The notes: generated by a model from the sequence alone, not told the origin. Counted from the stretch's first letter, positions 25,964-35,591 are shown. The stretch is 64,000 bases of DNA from Anaerolineaceae bacterium (GCA_002699585.1 PABP01000036.1:188333-252332); one strand, 5' to 3'. A program made the numbers and translations.

Positions 25964-26695
25964 CTAACGTTCATCAGCCAGGGCGGTGAAGCGCATGAAG
26001 GCGCGTTCCTGGGGGGTCATGTCGGTGGGGTACTCGTAGTGGTCGTTGGCTTCCAGGATGCGGTAGCCCTCTTTTATATAGCCGCGAATGGTATGCAGGC
26101 TGATGCCCATCTCATCGGCGGCTAGGTGGGCGGGCATGCCTTCGATCACACACAGGCGGATGGCCTGCCGAATGCGGTCGGTCATTTCCGGGTAGTCACG
26201 CTGTTCCGGCAGAATAAAGGCGTTATACAGGCGGCGGTTGCTGATGTCGTGGGTCGCGCGCTGCACTTCCGAGGTGACGATCATATCGTGCTCAACCGTC
26301 GCGCAGATGGCCCAGGCGATACGCAGGCGCACCTCGTTTTTCAACAAAAATGCCTTGGCCCCTTCTTCAGCAGCGACCTGGGCCAATTCAGGCTCTTGCA
26401 GGCTTTGTACCATACACACGATGCCTGTATGCGGCGAGAGATCCTGAATGCGGCGTAGGGTATTGCGCAAACCGGTCGCGCCACCCAGATGATCGGCATC
26501 GAGTACCACAATATCGGGTAGTTCTGCGGCCAGGGTGATGCGCAGATACTCCCAAAATTCATGAATGTTGGGCGTCATGAACATCACGCGCGTGCGACGG
26601 TCCCAGGCGAGGTAGCTGTTAAGGGCTTGCAGCGCATATATGTCAGAGTCGAAGAGCACAACCCGCAGGTTGAGAAGGCCGATACCTGATGGCAT
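25964..26695 (-). CDS. Response regulator-like protein with REC and HTH domains
   Basis: The 243-residue protein has a receiver domain (residues 10-130) with acidic FDSD pocket, phosphorylatable D66 in VVLDADH and K119 in AFLLKNE, all in the expected places. A C-terminal helix-turn-helix (about 165-205: LAADEMGISLHTIRGYIKEGYRIL) resembles LuxR or sigma region 4 HTHs. No histidine kinase is adjacent. It is followed after 9 bases by the TIR/pentapeptide gene, so it probably controls or senses for that operon. A phosphorylation partner elsewhere is expected. Confidence 0.8.
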   Translation of the reverse strand: MPSGIGLLNLRVVLFDSDIYALQALNSYLAWDRRTRVMFMTPNIHEFWEYLRITLAAELPDIVVLDADHLGGATGLRNTLRRIQDLSPHTGIVCMVQSLQEPELAQVAAEEGAKAFLLKNEVRLRIAWAICATVEHDMIVTSEVQRATHDISNRRLYNAFILPEQRDYPEMTDRIRQAIRLCVIEGMPAHLAADEMGISLHTIRGYIKEGYRILEANDHYEYPTDMTPQERAFMRFTALADER

Positions 26696-26836
26696 GGGAT
26701 TGTTGACCTGTAATTGCTGGTATGAGCAACCTTAGTTTATGCTGAAAATGGCGAGTCTGCAATTGACGTCGCTTGTCTGCTGGAATGATCGCAACCATAA
26801 CGTCATGCCAAAGCCCGATTAAGACACGCTCGGCAC

Positions 26837-27748
26837 TCACATGGCCCGCAACATGACGACCAGAGCAACGAAGGCAATCCACGAGGCCATCCACAAGATC
26901 AACCCGGCTTTGCGCCAACGTGCGAGAAATAGTCCGAAGTACAGCAGAAAGCTATAGCTAGCAATGTAGGGCATAAAGAACATCCCTGCAAAAATGCCCA
27001 ATATCGAATCCCGTTTGCGCCATGCATAAAACGCAAATGGGATGCCTATCAACAGCGAGGGTCCCCACCCGAGAATCACATTTGGGGCGGTATTGGGTAG
27101 TGGACGCAAATCGCTTCCGATATTGGCTAACCAGGCCAGGGGCCAGTCCCCCCAGATCAATAACGTTACCAGAGCCAGCACCACCATCACCAGCACCCAG
27201 CGCACCAGCTCACGCCATTTGAAGCCCACTAGATACCCCAGGACTAGCTGAGGTTTCGCCAGCATAAGAGGGCCACTATATGCCGGAGGAACAAGCAAGG
27301 CCCAGACAACGAGCCAATCGATGTTGAGTTCAATCATGTGGTTTAACGCGAGTGGGGATAAGGATACGAGCACCAGTGTCCGCATACTGCCGCCATATTT
27401 CGCCAGCAATAGCGCCATCCCCACGAAGTACAAGATCATCTGCGCCAGCATACTCCATGTAAATGGCATCATGGCGAATGGCGCAAGGATCACAATGACC
27501 CAGGGCGGGTTCAGATACCCGACGATGGCATACGGGTCCAACAGGTGCTGATCGGCTTTCATGAACGTCCACTGTTGATCGCCCCAGATATACAGCAGTT
27601 TACCCTGAATATTTGGATCATTGAACATTATGAAGCCAACAAGCCACCACGCTAGCGCAATGCCCAAGCCAACCCAAACCATCTGCTGGCGCTGGCTGGA
27701 CGTAACCCTGGATTGAACTGGCTGACGCTCTGATACCGCAATATCCAT
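26837..27748 (-). CDS. Polytopic membrane protein, DUF2029/GT87-like
   Basis: The 303-residue protein has about nine hydrophobic segments. Two motifs, LLDPYAIVGYLNPPWVIVILAPF and LMLAKPQLVLGYL, resemble the N-Y...P-P-l loop and the LKPQ segment of DUF2029/GT87 polyprenol-phosphate mannosyltransferases. It is short for that family and its catalytic acidic pair is not obvious, so the assignment is tentative. It stands alone upstream of the response-regulator gene on the same strand. Confidence 0.55.
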   Translation of the reverse strand: MDIAVSERQPVQSRVTSSQRQQMVWVGLGIALAWWLVGFIMFNDPNIQGKLLYIWGDQQWTFMKADQHLLDPYAIVGYLNPPWVIVILAPFAMMPFTWSMLAQMILYFVGMALLLAKYGGSMRTLVLVSLSPLALNHMIELNIDWLVVWALLVPPAYSGPLMLAKPQLVLGYLVGFKWRELVRWVLVMVVLALVTLLIWGDWPLAWLANIGSDLRPLPNTAPNVILGWGPSLLIGIPFAFYAWRKRDSILGIFAGMFFMPYIASYSFLLYFGLFLARWRKAGLILWMASWIAFVALVVMLRAM

Positions 27749-27835
27749 CTACACAGCCTTAGGAGGTAGGCATACAGTGCCTAAATTGTACAATGCAGAC
27801 AGTATCCTGATGTTTGAGATTTTGGAGCCTGCCAC

Positions 27836-28510
27836 ATGGCCACATTCATCATAGGCGATATACACGGCTGTTACGACGAACTGCGCGATCTGCTCGATAA
27901 AGCCGCCCTCACAACCGAGGACCGCATTATTATTTTAGGTGACCTCTACAACCGAGGGCCAAACCCACGCAGTGTCTATCACTGGCTGCGAGATACACCC
28001 CAGGCCAGCAGCCTGATGGGCAATCACGAGTACTATCATCTGCAAACGGTCGATGGCGATAAGGACGTAAGCCCTCCAACGCTGCTAACGCGCTGGTTCA
28101 TGGACGAAGACTATCATGCGGCTATCGCCCATATGCGTACCCTGCCACTCTACATGGAACTCGATGAGGCCATTCTGCTGCATGGCTTTTACGAACCGGG
28201 CGTGCCTTTAGCAGATCAGCGACCCGGTATGCTGCTGGGACTCGATGACGAGGAAGCCGAACTCAAAGCGCGTTTTGATCGGCCCTGGTACGAGCTGTAT
28301 GAAGGCGACAAGCCGCTGCTGGTCGGGCATCGCGATTATACTGGCGAACAGAAGGTATTCGTCTATGAAGATCGCGTCTATGGGCTGGATACACGCTGCG
28401 TGTACGGCGGCTCATTGACCGGACTGCTGCTGCCGGACTGGAAATTCGTTTCGGTTCCGGCGCGCGATGACCACTGGGCGACGCTCAAACAGCGCCATCA
28501 CCTCACATAA
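27836..28510 (+). CDS. Metallophosphoesterase, serine/threonine phosphatase-like
   Basis: The 224-residue protein shows the calcineurin-like motifs in order: GDIHGCYDEL, ILGDLYNRGPNP, GNHEYYHL and a late GHRDYTG that supplies the final His ligand. That suits a diadenosine tetraphosphatase or bacterial PPP-type phosphatase. GGAG precedes the ATG. The next ORF begins 85 bases after it. Confidence 0.85.
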   Translation: MATFIIGDIHGCYDELRDLLDKAALTTEDRIIILGDLYNRGPNPRSVYHWLRDTPQASSLMGNHEYYHLQTVDGDKDVSPPTLLTRWFMDEDYHAAIAHMRTLPLYMELDEAILLHGFYEPGVPLADQRPGMLLGLDDEEAELKARFDRPWYELYEGDKPLLVGHRDYTGEQKVFVYEDRVYGLDTRCVYGGSLTGLLLPDWKFVSVPARDDHWATLKQRHHLT

Positions 28511-28595
28511 ATCGCATAAGTGTGTCGTACAATACATTAGAATGGCCATCGCTTTTCCAGCGTCTGAACAGGCAAAGGCAGCAGGAGCAACCATC

Positions 28596-29171
28596 ATGAC
28601 CAAAGCCAAACGCAAAAGAGGCCAATCCCATAAGGCGCGCATCGGGCTGACGATGGTGCTGCTGGCCGGTGTGCTGGTAGTGGTCATATTCAGGCTAGGA
28701 GTATCTTCCTTGAACAGCGAATTTTCCGAAGATGACATCGACCGCATGGTGACAGCCGCCCAAGATGCCGTAAATAGGCGCTTCGACACCATCCCCGGCG
28801 ACTTCGCCCTGCCGATTCCGCGACTTCACGAGTTGGAATTCGCAGTGGCATTTTACGATGGCGTGGAAATACTAGAAGCCTTCAGCCCACCCAACCACGA
28901 TTGGCTCACAATCCACATCCGCTATATCAATATGTTCGGTGACGTTTTCCCTAACCCGGACACAAGCGAACTGGAAAGCTGGCAGCTCCCCATTAGCTTT
29001 GAAATTGTCTACAGCCTGCGTTCCCCGGAAGCCGCCTGTATGCAAGCGATGATCGACTCGCGCACACCCGACATCATCACCAACCGTTGGCACTATGACC
29101 TATGGACGCACACCGTCCAGCCCTGGGCCGATTGGGTGCAATCAGTGTGTTATAAAGACAGCCTTTCCTAG
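28596..29171 (+). CDS. Membrane-anchored hypothetical protein
   Basis: The 191-residue protein has a basic lead (TKAKRKRGQSHKAR), one hydrophobic helix (about 15-35) and an extracellular domain of about 150 residues with two cysteines (near 146 and 185) that could form a disulfide. No family is recognised. AGGAG lies eight bases before ATG 28596. The frame is open upstream, but that part overlaps the phosphoesterase 3' end and has no ribosome site. Confidence 0.55.
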   Translation: MTKAKRKRGQSHKARIGLTMVLLAGVLVVVIFRLGVSSLNSEFSEDDIDRMVTAAQDAVNRRFDTIPGDFALPIPRLHELEFAVAFYDGVEILEAFSPPNHDWLTIHIRYINMFGDVFPNPDTSELESWQLPISFEIVYSLRSPEAACMQAMIDSRTPDIITNRWHYDLWTHTVQPWADWVQSVCYKDSLS

Positions 29172-29261
29172 CCATAAACCACATACCTATATCTATTGTG
29201 ACGCTTTGCTTATGCGCCTATCCTCATATTCGGATGGGTGACAATTGGCATAGTGAGCATC

Positions 29262-29291
29262 TTGGTTAAGTCTTGGCCCACATGCTATAAT
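29262..29291 (+). promoter_or_regulatory. Putative promoter of the sdh operon
   Basis: TATAAT at 29286-29291 is a perfect -10 box; TTGGTT at 29262-29267 with an 18-base spacer is a moderate -35. It lies about 150 bases ahead of the first sdh gene and leaves a long leader. Confidence 0.5.
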
Positions 29292-29441
29292 CCACACAAA
29301 TTAAAAAGGCGTTCTGCATCTTATCTGTCGCCTCTTGTCGCAACGCAAGCGGTTATCTCTTCTGGATACCCTCATCGGGATACCCTATGGGGATAACTTT
29401 CTAATCATTATCTGACGTTACCTGTTGAAAGGATGGTCAAC

Positions 29442-30569
29442 GTGGCTTCATTAGTCATGACGATCCGAGAGACGCTGCGCTACCGCGGTGCAATCGGCCA
29501 GTGGAGCTGGGTGCTGCATCGATTGAGTGGTTTGGGCGTCGTCTTGTTTTTGGTGCTTCACGTCATTGATACGTCGTGGGCAGTTTTTTTCCCCGGTCTT
29601 TACGAAGAGGCCATCGCTTCTTACCAATCCCCATTGTTTACTATTGGTGAATTTATCCTCGTAGCATGTGTGGTTTACCACGCGTTCAATGGCCTGCGTA
29701 TCGTCATCTTCGACTTCCGCCCGGACCTGTGGCGCTATCAGGGTAAAGCCGCCTGGTACGTCCTGGGTGGCACAGTCGTGGTGCTGATTCCAGTTTTCCT
29801 GGGCATGTTCAGCCATGTTCTGGCCCACTATAGTGAAGAAGAAGTCTTCGTGCTCAGCCTGGATAAAGTCATTGCTGGGCAGTTGCCCTTCATCGCTGGC
29901 TTTGTCGTGGCCATTATTGCCGCGCTGGTCATCGGTGGTGCCTGGAACGCGGTTGCGGGTGGCGAAGAAACCACCGTCAGCGCCAAGAACAGCGGCAGCA
30001 AGCTAGAGCGCTTCTGGTGGTCCTTCATGCGCGTCAGCGGCCTGCTGATTATTCCGCTGGTGTTCGGCCATCTGGCGCTGATGCACATCATCCAGGGTGT
30101 GTTTGACCTGACGCTTTCGGGTGCGACCGTCGCCGGTGTAGCAACAACCGGGGCCGCGCTCAGCAATGGCGTGCTGACGGACATCATGAGCACCAACATG
30201 GCCAGCATCCTCAATGGCCTGAACGATACCGGCACAGCTACCGAATTCGTCGCCGAGCGCTGGAACTTCCTGACCGGCGGCATCGCTATCTGGCGCATTT
30301 ACGACATTCTGCTGCTGATCCTGGTGGCACTACACGGCTTCAACGGCCTGCGCTACGTCCTGACCGACTACACCATGAAGCAGCCGCTGCTGCGCAAAGC
30401 CAGCATCGCCCTGACGATCATTGGCGGCATTACGCTGGTGGTGGTCGGTGGCAGCGCACTGCTGACATCTGTCGAAGCGGATGCCATCCATACAGCGCAA
30501 GAATCCATCTGCGAGATTAATCCTGACCATGCGGATTGGTGCGTCGATCTTGGATTCGGCAGCGAATAG
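29442..30569 (+). CDS. Succinate dehydrogenase cytochrome b anchor, SdhC-SdhD fusion
   Basis: The 375-residue protein has two similar halves. The first has HRLSG (26-30), heme-type H40, then HAFNGLR (80-86) and D91. The second has MRVSG (196-200), H210, then HGFNGLR (298-304) and D309. These correspond to R-x-S-G, heme His and H..xG.R...D motifs of SdhC and SdhD, normally two polypeptides of about 120 residues. I count seven to eight helices. It anchors complex II to the membrane and passes electrons from SdhB to quinone. GTG 29442 is chosen: AAAGGA lies nine bases upstream, while ATG 29433 overlaps that site. Confidence 0.85.
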   Translation: MASLVMTIRETLRYRGAIGQWSWVLHRLSGLGVVLFLVLHVIDTSWAVFFPGLYEEAIASYQSPLFTIGEFILVACVVYHAFNGLRIVIFDFRPDLWRYQGKAAWYVLGGTVVVLIPVFLGMFSHVLAHYSEEEVFVLSLDKVIAGQLPFIAGFVVAIIAALVIGGAWNAVAGGEETTVSAKNSGSKLERFWWSFMRVSGLLIIPLVFGHLALMHIIQGVFDLTLSGATVAGVATTGAALSNGVLTDIMSTNMASILNGLNDTGTATEFVAERWNFLTGGIAIWRIYDILLLILVALHGFNGLRYVLTDYTMKQPLLRKASIALTIIGGITLVVVGGSALLTSVEADAIHTAQESICEINPDHADWCVDLGFGSE

Positions 30570-30606
30570 CGTCTTACTGGTAGCCTTCTTAGGAGATTGA
30601 ACGATT

Positions 30607-32445
30607 ATGCATATGCATCAACATGAAGTCATCATCGTCGGCGCTGGTGGCGCTGGCCTGATGGCCGCACTCTATGCGAGTGAAGGCGGCGCGGATGTCG
30701 CTGTCGTCAGCAAACTGTACCCGACGCGCTCCCATACCGGGGCGGCCCAGGGTGGCATCGGCGCGGCACTCGGCAACATTGACGAAGATCAGCCGATTTA
30801 CCATGCCTACGACACCATCAAAGGTGGCGATTATCTGACCGATCAAAATGCGGCCAAGGTGCTGGCGGAAGAAGCGATTGATTCCGTCATCGAGTTAGAG
30901 CGCTACGGCCTGCCCTTCGACCGTACGCCGGAAATGCGCATCAGCCAGCGACGTTTCGGTGGCCATACCCGTAACTTCGGTGAGGAACTGGTGCATCGTG
31001 CCTGCCACGCCGCCGACCGTACCGGCCATATGATCCTGCAAACACTGTACCAGCAGTGCATCAAGAAGAAGGTCAACTTCTTTGACGAGTTCCAGGTTGT
31101 CGACCTGATCGTCAACGATGGCAAGACCGCAGGCGTGGTCGCTGTTGACCTGGCGACAGGCGAGTTCCACATTTTCCACGGCAAGGCCGTTCTGTTTGCG
31201 ACGGGCGGCTGGGGCCGCTGCTGGAGCGTGACGAGTAACGCCCACAGCCTGACGGGTGACGGCGCAGCTATCGCCCTACGGCGCGGTGTCCCGATGGAAG
31301 ACATGGAGTTCTTCCAATTCCACCCAACGGGCATCTACCGTATGGGTATCCTGATTACGGAAGGTGTGCGTGGTGAAGGCGGCGTCCTGCTGAACGACAA
31401 GGGTGAGCGCTTTATGGAAAAATACGCTCCGAGCGTCAAGGACCTCGCCAGCCGCGATGTGGTCAGCCGTGCAATTTATGATGAAGTCGCCAACGGGCGC
31501 GGCATCAACGGCAAGACCTATGTCCACCTGGATATTCGTCCGGCGACGGTCAACCATTACTTTGAGCAAGAGGGCAGCGACAAGCGCATCGACGACAATT
31601 ACGTCGAGAGCAAGCTGCCGGATATCCTCGATTTCTGCCGCACCTACCTGGGTGTGGACCCGGTCAAAGAGCCGATGCCCGTCCAGCCAACAGCCCACTA
31701 TGCGATGGGTGGCATCCCCACCAACGTCAACGCGGAAGTGGTCATCGACGAGAACAATACGGTCATGCCCGGTTTATACGCAGCGGGCGAAACGGCCTGC
31801 GTGAGTGCCCACGGTGCCAACCGCCTGGGGACCAACAGCCTGGTTGACCTGGTTGTATTCGGTCGTCGTGGCGGCATGAAGATGGCCGAGTACGTTAAGG
31901 GTGTCGATTGGACGCCACTGCCGGATGACGCCGGCAAAGAGGTCGAAGCCGAGTTCAAGCGCATCCGTAACGGCAAGGGCAGCAGCAAGCCCTATGAGCT
32001 GCGTGATGCCATGCAGAAGACCATGAATGATAATGTCGGCGTTTACCGCACTGACGATACCATGAAGAAGGCCGTAGACGAGCTGAAGCAACTGCGCGAA
32101 AGCTACTACAACGACATCACCATCGACGACCAGGGCTATAAGTTCAACACCGACCTGATGGAAGCCTGGGAACTGGGCTGCATGCTGCAACTGGCGGAAG
32201 TCACCGCCCAAAGCGCCCTGCTGCGGACTGAAAGCCGGGGTGCCCACAGTCGCGATGACTTCCCGGACCGTGATGACGACAATTGGATGGTCCACACGCT
32301 GGCCTACCAGACTGGCGCTGAGAAGGAATCCGACTATCGGGTGACAGCCGACAAGCCGGTCGATCTCTCCTTGTGGGAAGACGAAAAAGCTCAGGGGCTA
32401 CCGGACGATAAGCAGAAGTTCAAGCCCAAACCGCGTGTCTACTAA
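30607..32445 (+). CDS. sdhA: Succinate dehydrogenase flavoprotein subunit
   Basis: The 612-residue protein has the FAD Rossmann motif [15 protein letters not shown] at the start and [18 protein letters not shown], where the His of SHT normally holds FAD covalently. [22 protein letters not shown] supplies the substrate-binding His and Thr, and [17 protein letters not shown] the distal FAD site. It oxidises succinate to fumarate in complex II at the inner face of the membrane. AGGAG lies 11 bases upstream. It is the second gene of the sdh operon. Confidence 0.96.
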   Translation: MHMHQHEVIIVGAGGAGLMAALYASEGGADVAVVSKLYPTRSHTGAAQGGIGAALGNIDEDQPIYHAYDTIKGGDYLTDQNAAKVLAEEAIDSVIELERYGLPFDRTPEMRISQRRFGGHTRNFGEELVHRACHAADRTGHMILQTLYQQCIKKKVNFFDEFQVVDLIVNDGKTAGVVAVDLATGEFHIFHGKAVLFATGGWGRCWSVTSNAHSLTGDGAAIALRRGVPMEDMEFFQFHPTGIYRMGILITEGVRGEGGVLLNDKGERFMEKYAPSVKDLASRDVVSRAIYDEVANGRGINGKTYVHLDIRPATVNHYFEQEGSDKRIDDNYVESKLPDILDFCRTYLGVDPVKEPMPVQPTAHYAMGGIPTNVNAEVVIDENNTVMPGLYAAGETACVSAHGANRLGTNSLVDLVVFGRRGGMKMAEYVKGVDWTPLPDDAGKEVEAEFKRIRNGKGSSKPYELRDAMQKTMNDNVGVYRTDDTMKKAVDELKQLRESYYNDITIDDQGYKFNTDLMEAWELGCMLQLAEVTAQSALLRTESRGAHSRDDFPDRDDDNWMVHTLAYQTGAEKESDYRVTADKPVDLSLWEDEKAQGLPDDKQKFKPKPRVY

Positions 32446-32531
32446 GCTATATGGGATTCATCCCTATGGCCAACGCGAATCGACTGGCCAACCTGTAAGC
32501 TGATTGAAACTGCTTTTGGAGAACAACTGAT

Positions 32532-33290
32532 ATGGCGGATTTGACTGTTAAATTCAAGATACGTCGCCAAAATCCTGAAATCCCAGGTAAAGACAAACCC
32601 TACTGGCAAGAGTTCACGCTGACAGGCGTAGAACCCACCGACCGCGTGCTGGAAATGCTGCACCGCATCAAGTGGGAGCAAGACGGGACGCTCAGCTTGC
32701 GCCGTTCCTGTGCGCACGGTGTTTGCGGCTCCGATGCTATGCGCATCAACGGCGTGAATGCCCTGGCCTGCAAGGTGCTCATCCAGGATGTTGGCAATGA
32801 AATCATGGTGGAGCCGATCCTCGGCCTGCCCGTGATTAAAGACCTGATCGTCGATATGGAACCCTTCTTCGATCACTATCGCAGCGTGATGCCCTACTAC
32901 GTCAATAACGATCCGGTGCCGGAAGACGGCCGCGAACGCCTGCAAACCCAGGCGGACAAAGATAAGTTTGATGACACCACCAAGTGCATCCTGTGCGCCT
33001 GCTGTACGACCTCGTGCCCGTCCTACTGGGCCAATGGCAAGTACGTCGGCCCCGCAGCGATTGTCCAGGCGCATCGCTTCATATTCGATACCCGCGACCA
33101 GGCCGCCAAGGAACGCCTCAACATTTTGGCAGAAGAAAACGGCGTCTGGCGCTGCCGTACCATCTACAACTGTACACCGGCCTGCCCGCGTGAAATCCAG
33201 GTGACAAAAGCCATTGGCGAAGTCAAACTGGCTATCCAGCGCGGCAAGACGGACGGCATCGTCAAGGTGGTCCACGCGCACCAGCATTAG
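32532..33290 (+). CDS. sdhB: Succinate dehydrogenase iron-sulfur subunit
   Basis: The 252-residue protein carries the three clusters in order. For 2Fe-2S it has SCAHGVCGSDAM followed by LAC, with Asp as the third ligand as in E. coli SdhB. For 4Fe-4S it has CILCACCTTSC, and for 3Fe-4S CRTIYNCTPACP. It passes electrons from SdhA to quinone through the fused membrane anchor upstream. TTTTGGAG precedes the ATG. Order in the operon is anchor, SdhA, SdhB. Confidence 0.96.
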   Translation: MADLTVKFKIRRQNPEIPGKDKPYWQEFTLTGVEPTDRVLEMLHRIKWEQDGTLSLRRSCAHGVCGSDAMRINGVNALACKVLIQDVGNEIMVEPILGLPVIKDLIVDMEPFFDHYRSVMPYYVNNDPVPEDGRERLQTQADKDKFDDTTKCILCACCTTSCPSYWANGKYVGPAAIVQAHRFIFDTRDQAAKERLNILAEENGVWRCRTIYNCTPACPREIQVTKAIGEVKLAIQRGKTDGIVKVVHAHQH

Positions 33291-33337
33291 CCCCCCATCC
33301 ACAAGTCCCGTCCTACAAGAATTTAGGGGTGGGGTTC
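33291..33337. repeat. MITE-like dispersed element, short deleted copy
   Basis: CCCCCCATCC and ATTTAGGGGTGGGGTTC are the two ends of the element seen at 15164 and 35412, here brought together over 47 bases with the centre missing. It sits right after the sdhB stop. Confidence 0.5.
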
Positions 33338-33344
33338 AATAGTA

Positions 33345-33375
33345 AAAAACACAAACGCCCCGATTGGGGCGTTTG
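33345..33375 (-). terminator. Terminator hairpin downstream of the DUF5668-like gene
   Basis: CAAACGCCCC (33352-33361) pairs perfectly with GGGGCGTTTG (33366-33375) over a GATT loop. On the minus strand the stem is followed by GTTTTTTAC, so it terminates the gene ending at 33447. It may also stop sdh readthrough. Confidence 0.75.
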
Positions 33376-33446
33376 CGCTGCATGGGGATCATATGCGGTA
33401 GAATTCAAGTTGATGGTGCGCGTTTTATCGCGTGAGCGGCAAGGCG

Positions 33447-33851
33447 TTAGAGGATGTCTTCATCCTCGTCATTTTTGCGCTTGTCGTATGCGTCATCGTC
33501 GTCATAGCGGCTGATCTTAGGCCGCATGTTGCCGCCGAAGAGCATGAACAGGCCAATGGCGATCAGAGCAATCGGCCAGATGCTGCCCCAGTTGATGCCC
33601 CCGAAAAGCCCGGGTACACCGAAGACGACACCGATGCCGATCACCCAGAAAGCGGGTGTCGCCTGGGTCCAATCTTTGCCCTCGGCCATCGTGCGGGCGA
33701 TGATGGTCGCGCCAATCACGAACATGATACCGGGCCACCAAAAATGGGTGATGAAGAGCAGGGCCAGCCCAATCATGAACACGCCCCCACTAATCTGATC
33801 GGCTCGTTCTTTATTATGTCCTGTGTTGTGTTTTATTTTCCCGTTTTCCAT
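33447..33851 (-). CDS. Small membrane protein with LiaI/DUF5668-like segments
   Basis: The 134-residue protein has four hydrophobic segments, including GGVFMIGLALLFITHFWWPGIMFV and WGSIWPIALIAIGLFMLFGG. The short W-P and G-x-G-l-f-l-l pattern is typical of DUF5668/LiaI-LiaF-like transmembrane regions linked to cell-envelope stress. The C-terminus is a highly acidic tail (DDDDAYDKRKNDEDED). The role is unknown. It converges with sdhB. Confidence 0.6.
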   Translation of the reverse strand: MENGKIKHNTGHNKERADQISGGVFMIGLALLFITHFWWPGIMFVIGATIIARTMAEGKDWTQATPAFWVIGIGVVFGVPGLFGGINWGSIWPIALIAIGLFMLFGGNMRPKISRYDDDDAYDKRKNDEDEDIL

Positions 33852-34348
33852 TGCTGCTTCCCTGTTTCTCTTTTCCGTGCGTTATCAGGCTTTTGAGCGC
33901 GCTGTTGTTTGTTGTGTGCCTTCACTGACTATTACGCAGCGTTTTTGTTAGCGTTGCAGGGCTGTCGCGCTATTTACAACATTTTTATGACTGTGACTTC
34001 CAGCCATATCAAAATGACAGTGCTTAATACCCCGAAACACAAGTCGAAAAACGGTTCTTTCAAAATGGCCTTATATTCAGTACAAAAAGCGCTAGTGGCG
34101 ATTTTCTATTTGGGGTATACTGCCACGAGTTTGTGCTGGAACGTGGTTCCGACATGGCAGCAAGACCTTTTTAGTAAACATTTTTTGGAAGATTAAACGG
34201 CACTACACTATGTACGTTCCCACCCGCCGAACCCATAGACAATTCCATAGAAGAGACTTATGCCGCCCACAGTAACCACGCCGCAGCGCACCTGCGGCTT
34301 TTGTATTTTAGCCACCCAATTGATACCCCCAACCCCAGGAGGAACACC
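33852..34348. other. 497-base intergenic region
   Basis: I see no convincing gene here. The open frames are short, without ribosome sites or recognisable domains. It holds the upstream region of the minus-strand membrane protein gene, a TATACT box near 34116 without a good -35, and a terminator-like hairpin at 34280-34302 just before the next ribosome site. Confidence 0.5.
34280..34302 (+). terminator. Hairpin with T-rich tail just upstream of an oxidoreductase gene
   Basis: GCCGCAG (34280-34286) pairs with CTGCGGC (34292-34298), then TTTTGTATTTT. It lies 47 bases before ATG 34349 and could terminate an upstream transcript or act as an attenuator for the oxidoreductase gene. Confidence 0.5.
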
Positions 34349-35374
34349 ATGAAGAAAGTCGGTTATGCTGGCGTCGCCCATATTCATACGCCCGGTTTTG
34401 TAGATCGCCTGAACAAGCGCAATGACGTACAGGTCAAAGCAGTTTGGGATAAAGAAGCTGCCCGCGCCCAGATCACGGCGGATAAGCTCGGTACACAAAC
34501 GGTTGATGATCTATCGACGATCCTGAACGACGACGAGATCGAAGCCGTTATCATCTGCTCGGAGACATCCGACCATGAAGAACTGGTCGCCAAAGCGGCA
34601 GCAGCTGGTAAGCACCTGTTCATTGAAAAGCCACTGGGCACGACTGGGGCCGCCGCCGCAAAAATGGCCCGCGCCATTCAGGATGCAGGCGTCATCTACC
34701 AAACGGGTTACTTTATGCGCAGCCAACCCGTACACCGCTTCATCAAGCAGCAGCTCGCAGCCGGGACGCTGGGCAAAATCACGCGCGTGCGCCACTCCAA
34801 CGTGCATGATGGCTCCCTCGGTCACTGGTTTGACCCCGGCAAAGGCTGGTTCGAGGATGGCTGGATGTGGATGACCGATGTCGAAAAAGCGGGAGTCGGC
34901 GGTTTTGGTGACCTCGGCTCACACTCGCTGGATATTTTGCTGTGGCTGTTCGGCGATGTCGCCCAGGTGACGGCCCAGGTGGACCGTGCTTTCGATCACT
35001 ATAGCTGCGATGAATACGGCGAAGGCATGCTGCGCTTTGAAAATGGCATTATCGGCACACTGGCCGCTGGTTGGGTCGATGTCCTGCGCCCACTGCCGAT
35101 CCTGGTCAGCGGCACAGAAGGCCAGATATATATGAATGACGGCGATGTCTTCTTCAGATCAGAGCACGTCGACGGGGCCGATGGCAAGCAGCCCTGGACC
35201 GACCTGCCAGAAGCCCTGCCCCACGCCTTTGAACTGTTCCTGGATGCGATTGTCGGCAAAGACGTTGAACTCATCGACGTCAACGATATGGTGGCCCACG
35301 CAACGGTCATGGAAGCCTTTTATGAGGGTGCCGCCAATAACACCTGGGTTCAGATTGAAAAGCCTACTTTTTAG
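34349..35374 (+). CDS. Gfo/Idh/MocA family oxidoreductase (1)
   Basis: The 341-residue protein starts KKVGYAGVAHIHTPGF, a diverged Rossmann glycine motif, and contains HLFIEKPLG, the EKP motif that holds the catalytic lysine, near residue 95. A C-terminal dehydrogenase domain follows. Such proteins use NAD(P) to oxidise sugars, inositols or related compounds in the cytoplasm. A strong AGGAGG lies eight bases before the ATG. The next gene is a related paralogue, separated by an MITE-like element. Confidence 0.85.
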   Translation: MKKVGYAGVAHIHTPGFVDRLNKRNDVQVKAVWDKEAARAQITADKLGTQTVDDLSTILNDDEIEAVIICSETSDHEELVAKAAAAGKHLFIEKPLGTTGAAAAKMARAIQDAGVIYQTGYFMRSQPVHRFIKQQLAAGTLGKITRVRHSNVHDGSLGHWFDPGKGWFEDGWMWMTDVEKAGVGGFGDLGSHSLDILLWLFGDVAQVTAQVDRAFDHYSCDEYGEGMLRFENGIIGTLAAGWVDVLRPLPILVSGTEGQIYMNDGDVFFRSEHVDGADGKQPWTDLPEALPHAFELFLDAIVGKDVELIDVNDMVAHATVMEAFYEGAANNTWVQIEKPTF

Positions 35375-35411
35375 ACCAGGCCAATTGTAAAGACAGTCTG
35401 TTTTTTGCTAT

Positions 35412-35526
35412 CAGACCCCCATCCTCAGTCCTTCCCTCATGAGGTGGAAGGATGCCTTTCATAAGCAAGATGGGTGTTCACAAAGTCCCCTCACATCATG
35501 GGGAGGGGATTTAGGGGTGGGGTCTG
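35412..35526. repeat. MITE-like dispersed element, full copy B
   Basis: This 115-bp copy runs from CAGACCCCCATCC to GTGGGGTCTG and has the same two internal hairpins as the copy at 15164. It separates two GFO/IDH/MocA genes. Confidence 0.75.
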
Positions 35527-35591
35527 TCTTTATTCAGTAAATGACCATCTAAGACAACTAAGTATCTACCTATCCAACGGAGTGAGAGACA

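Noticed and set aside
34210-34275. 21-codon ORF before the hairpin at 34280
   Set aside because: Considered as an attenuator leader peptide, but no ribosome site precedes it and it has no run of regulatory codons.
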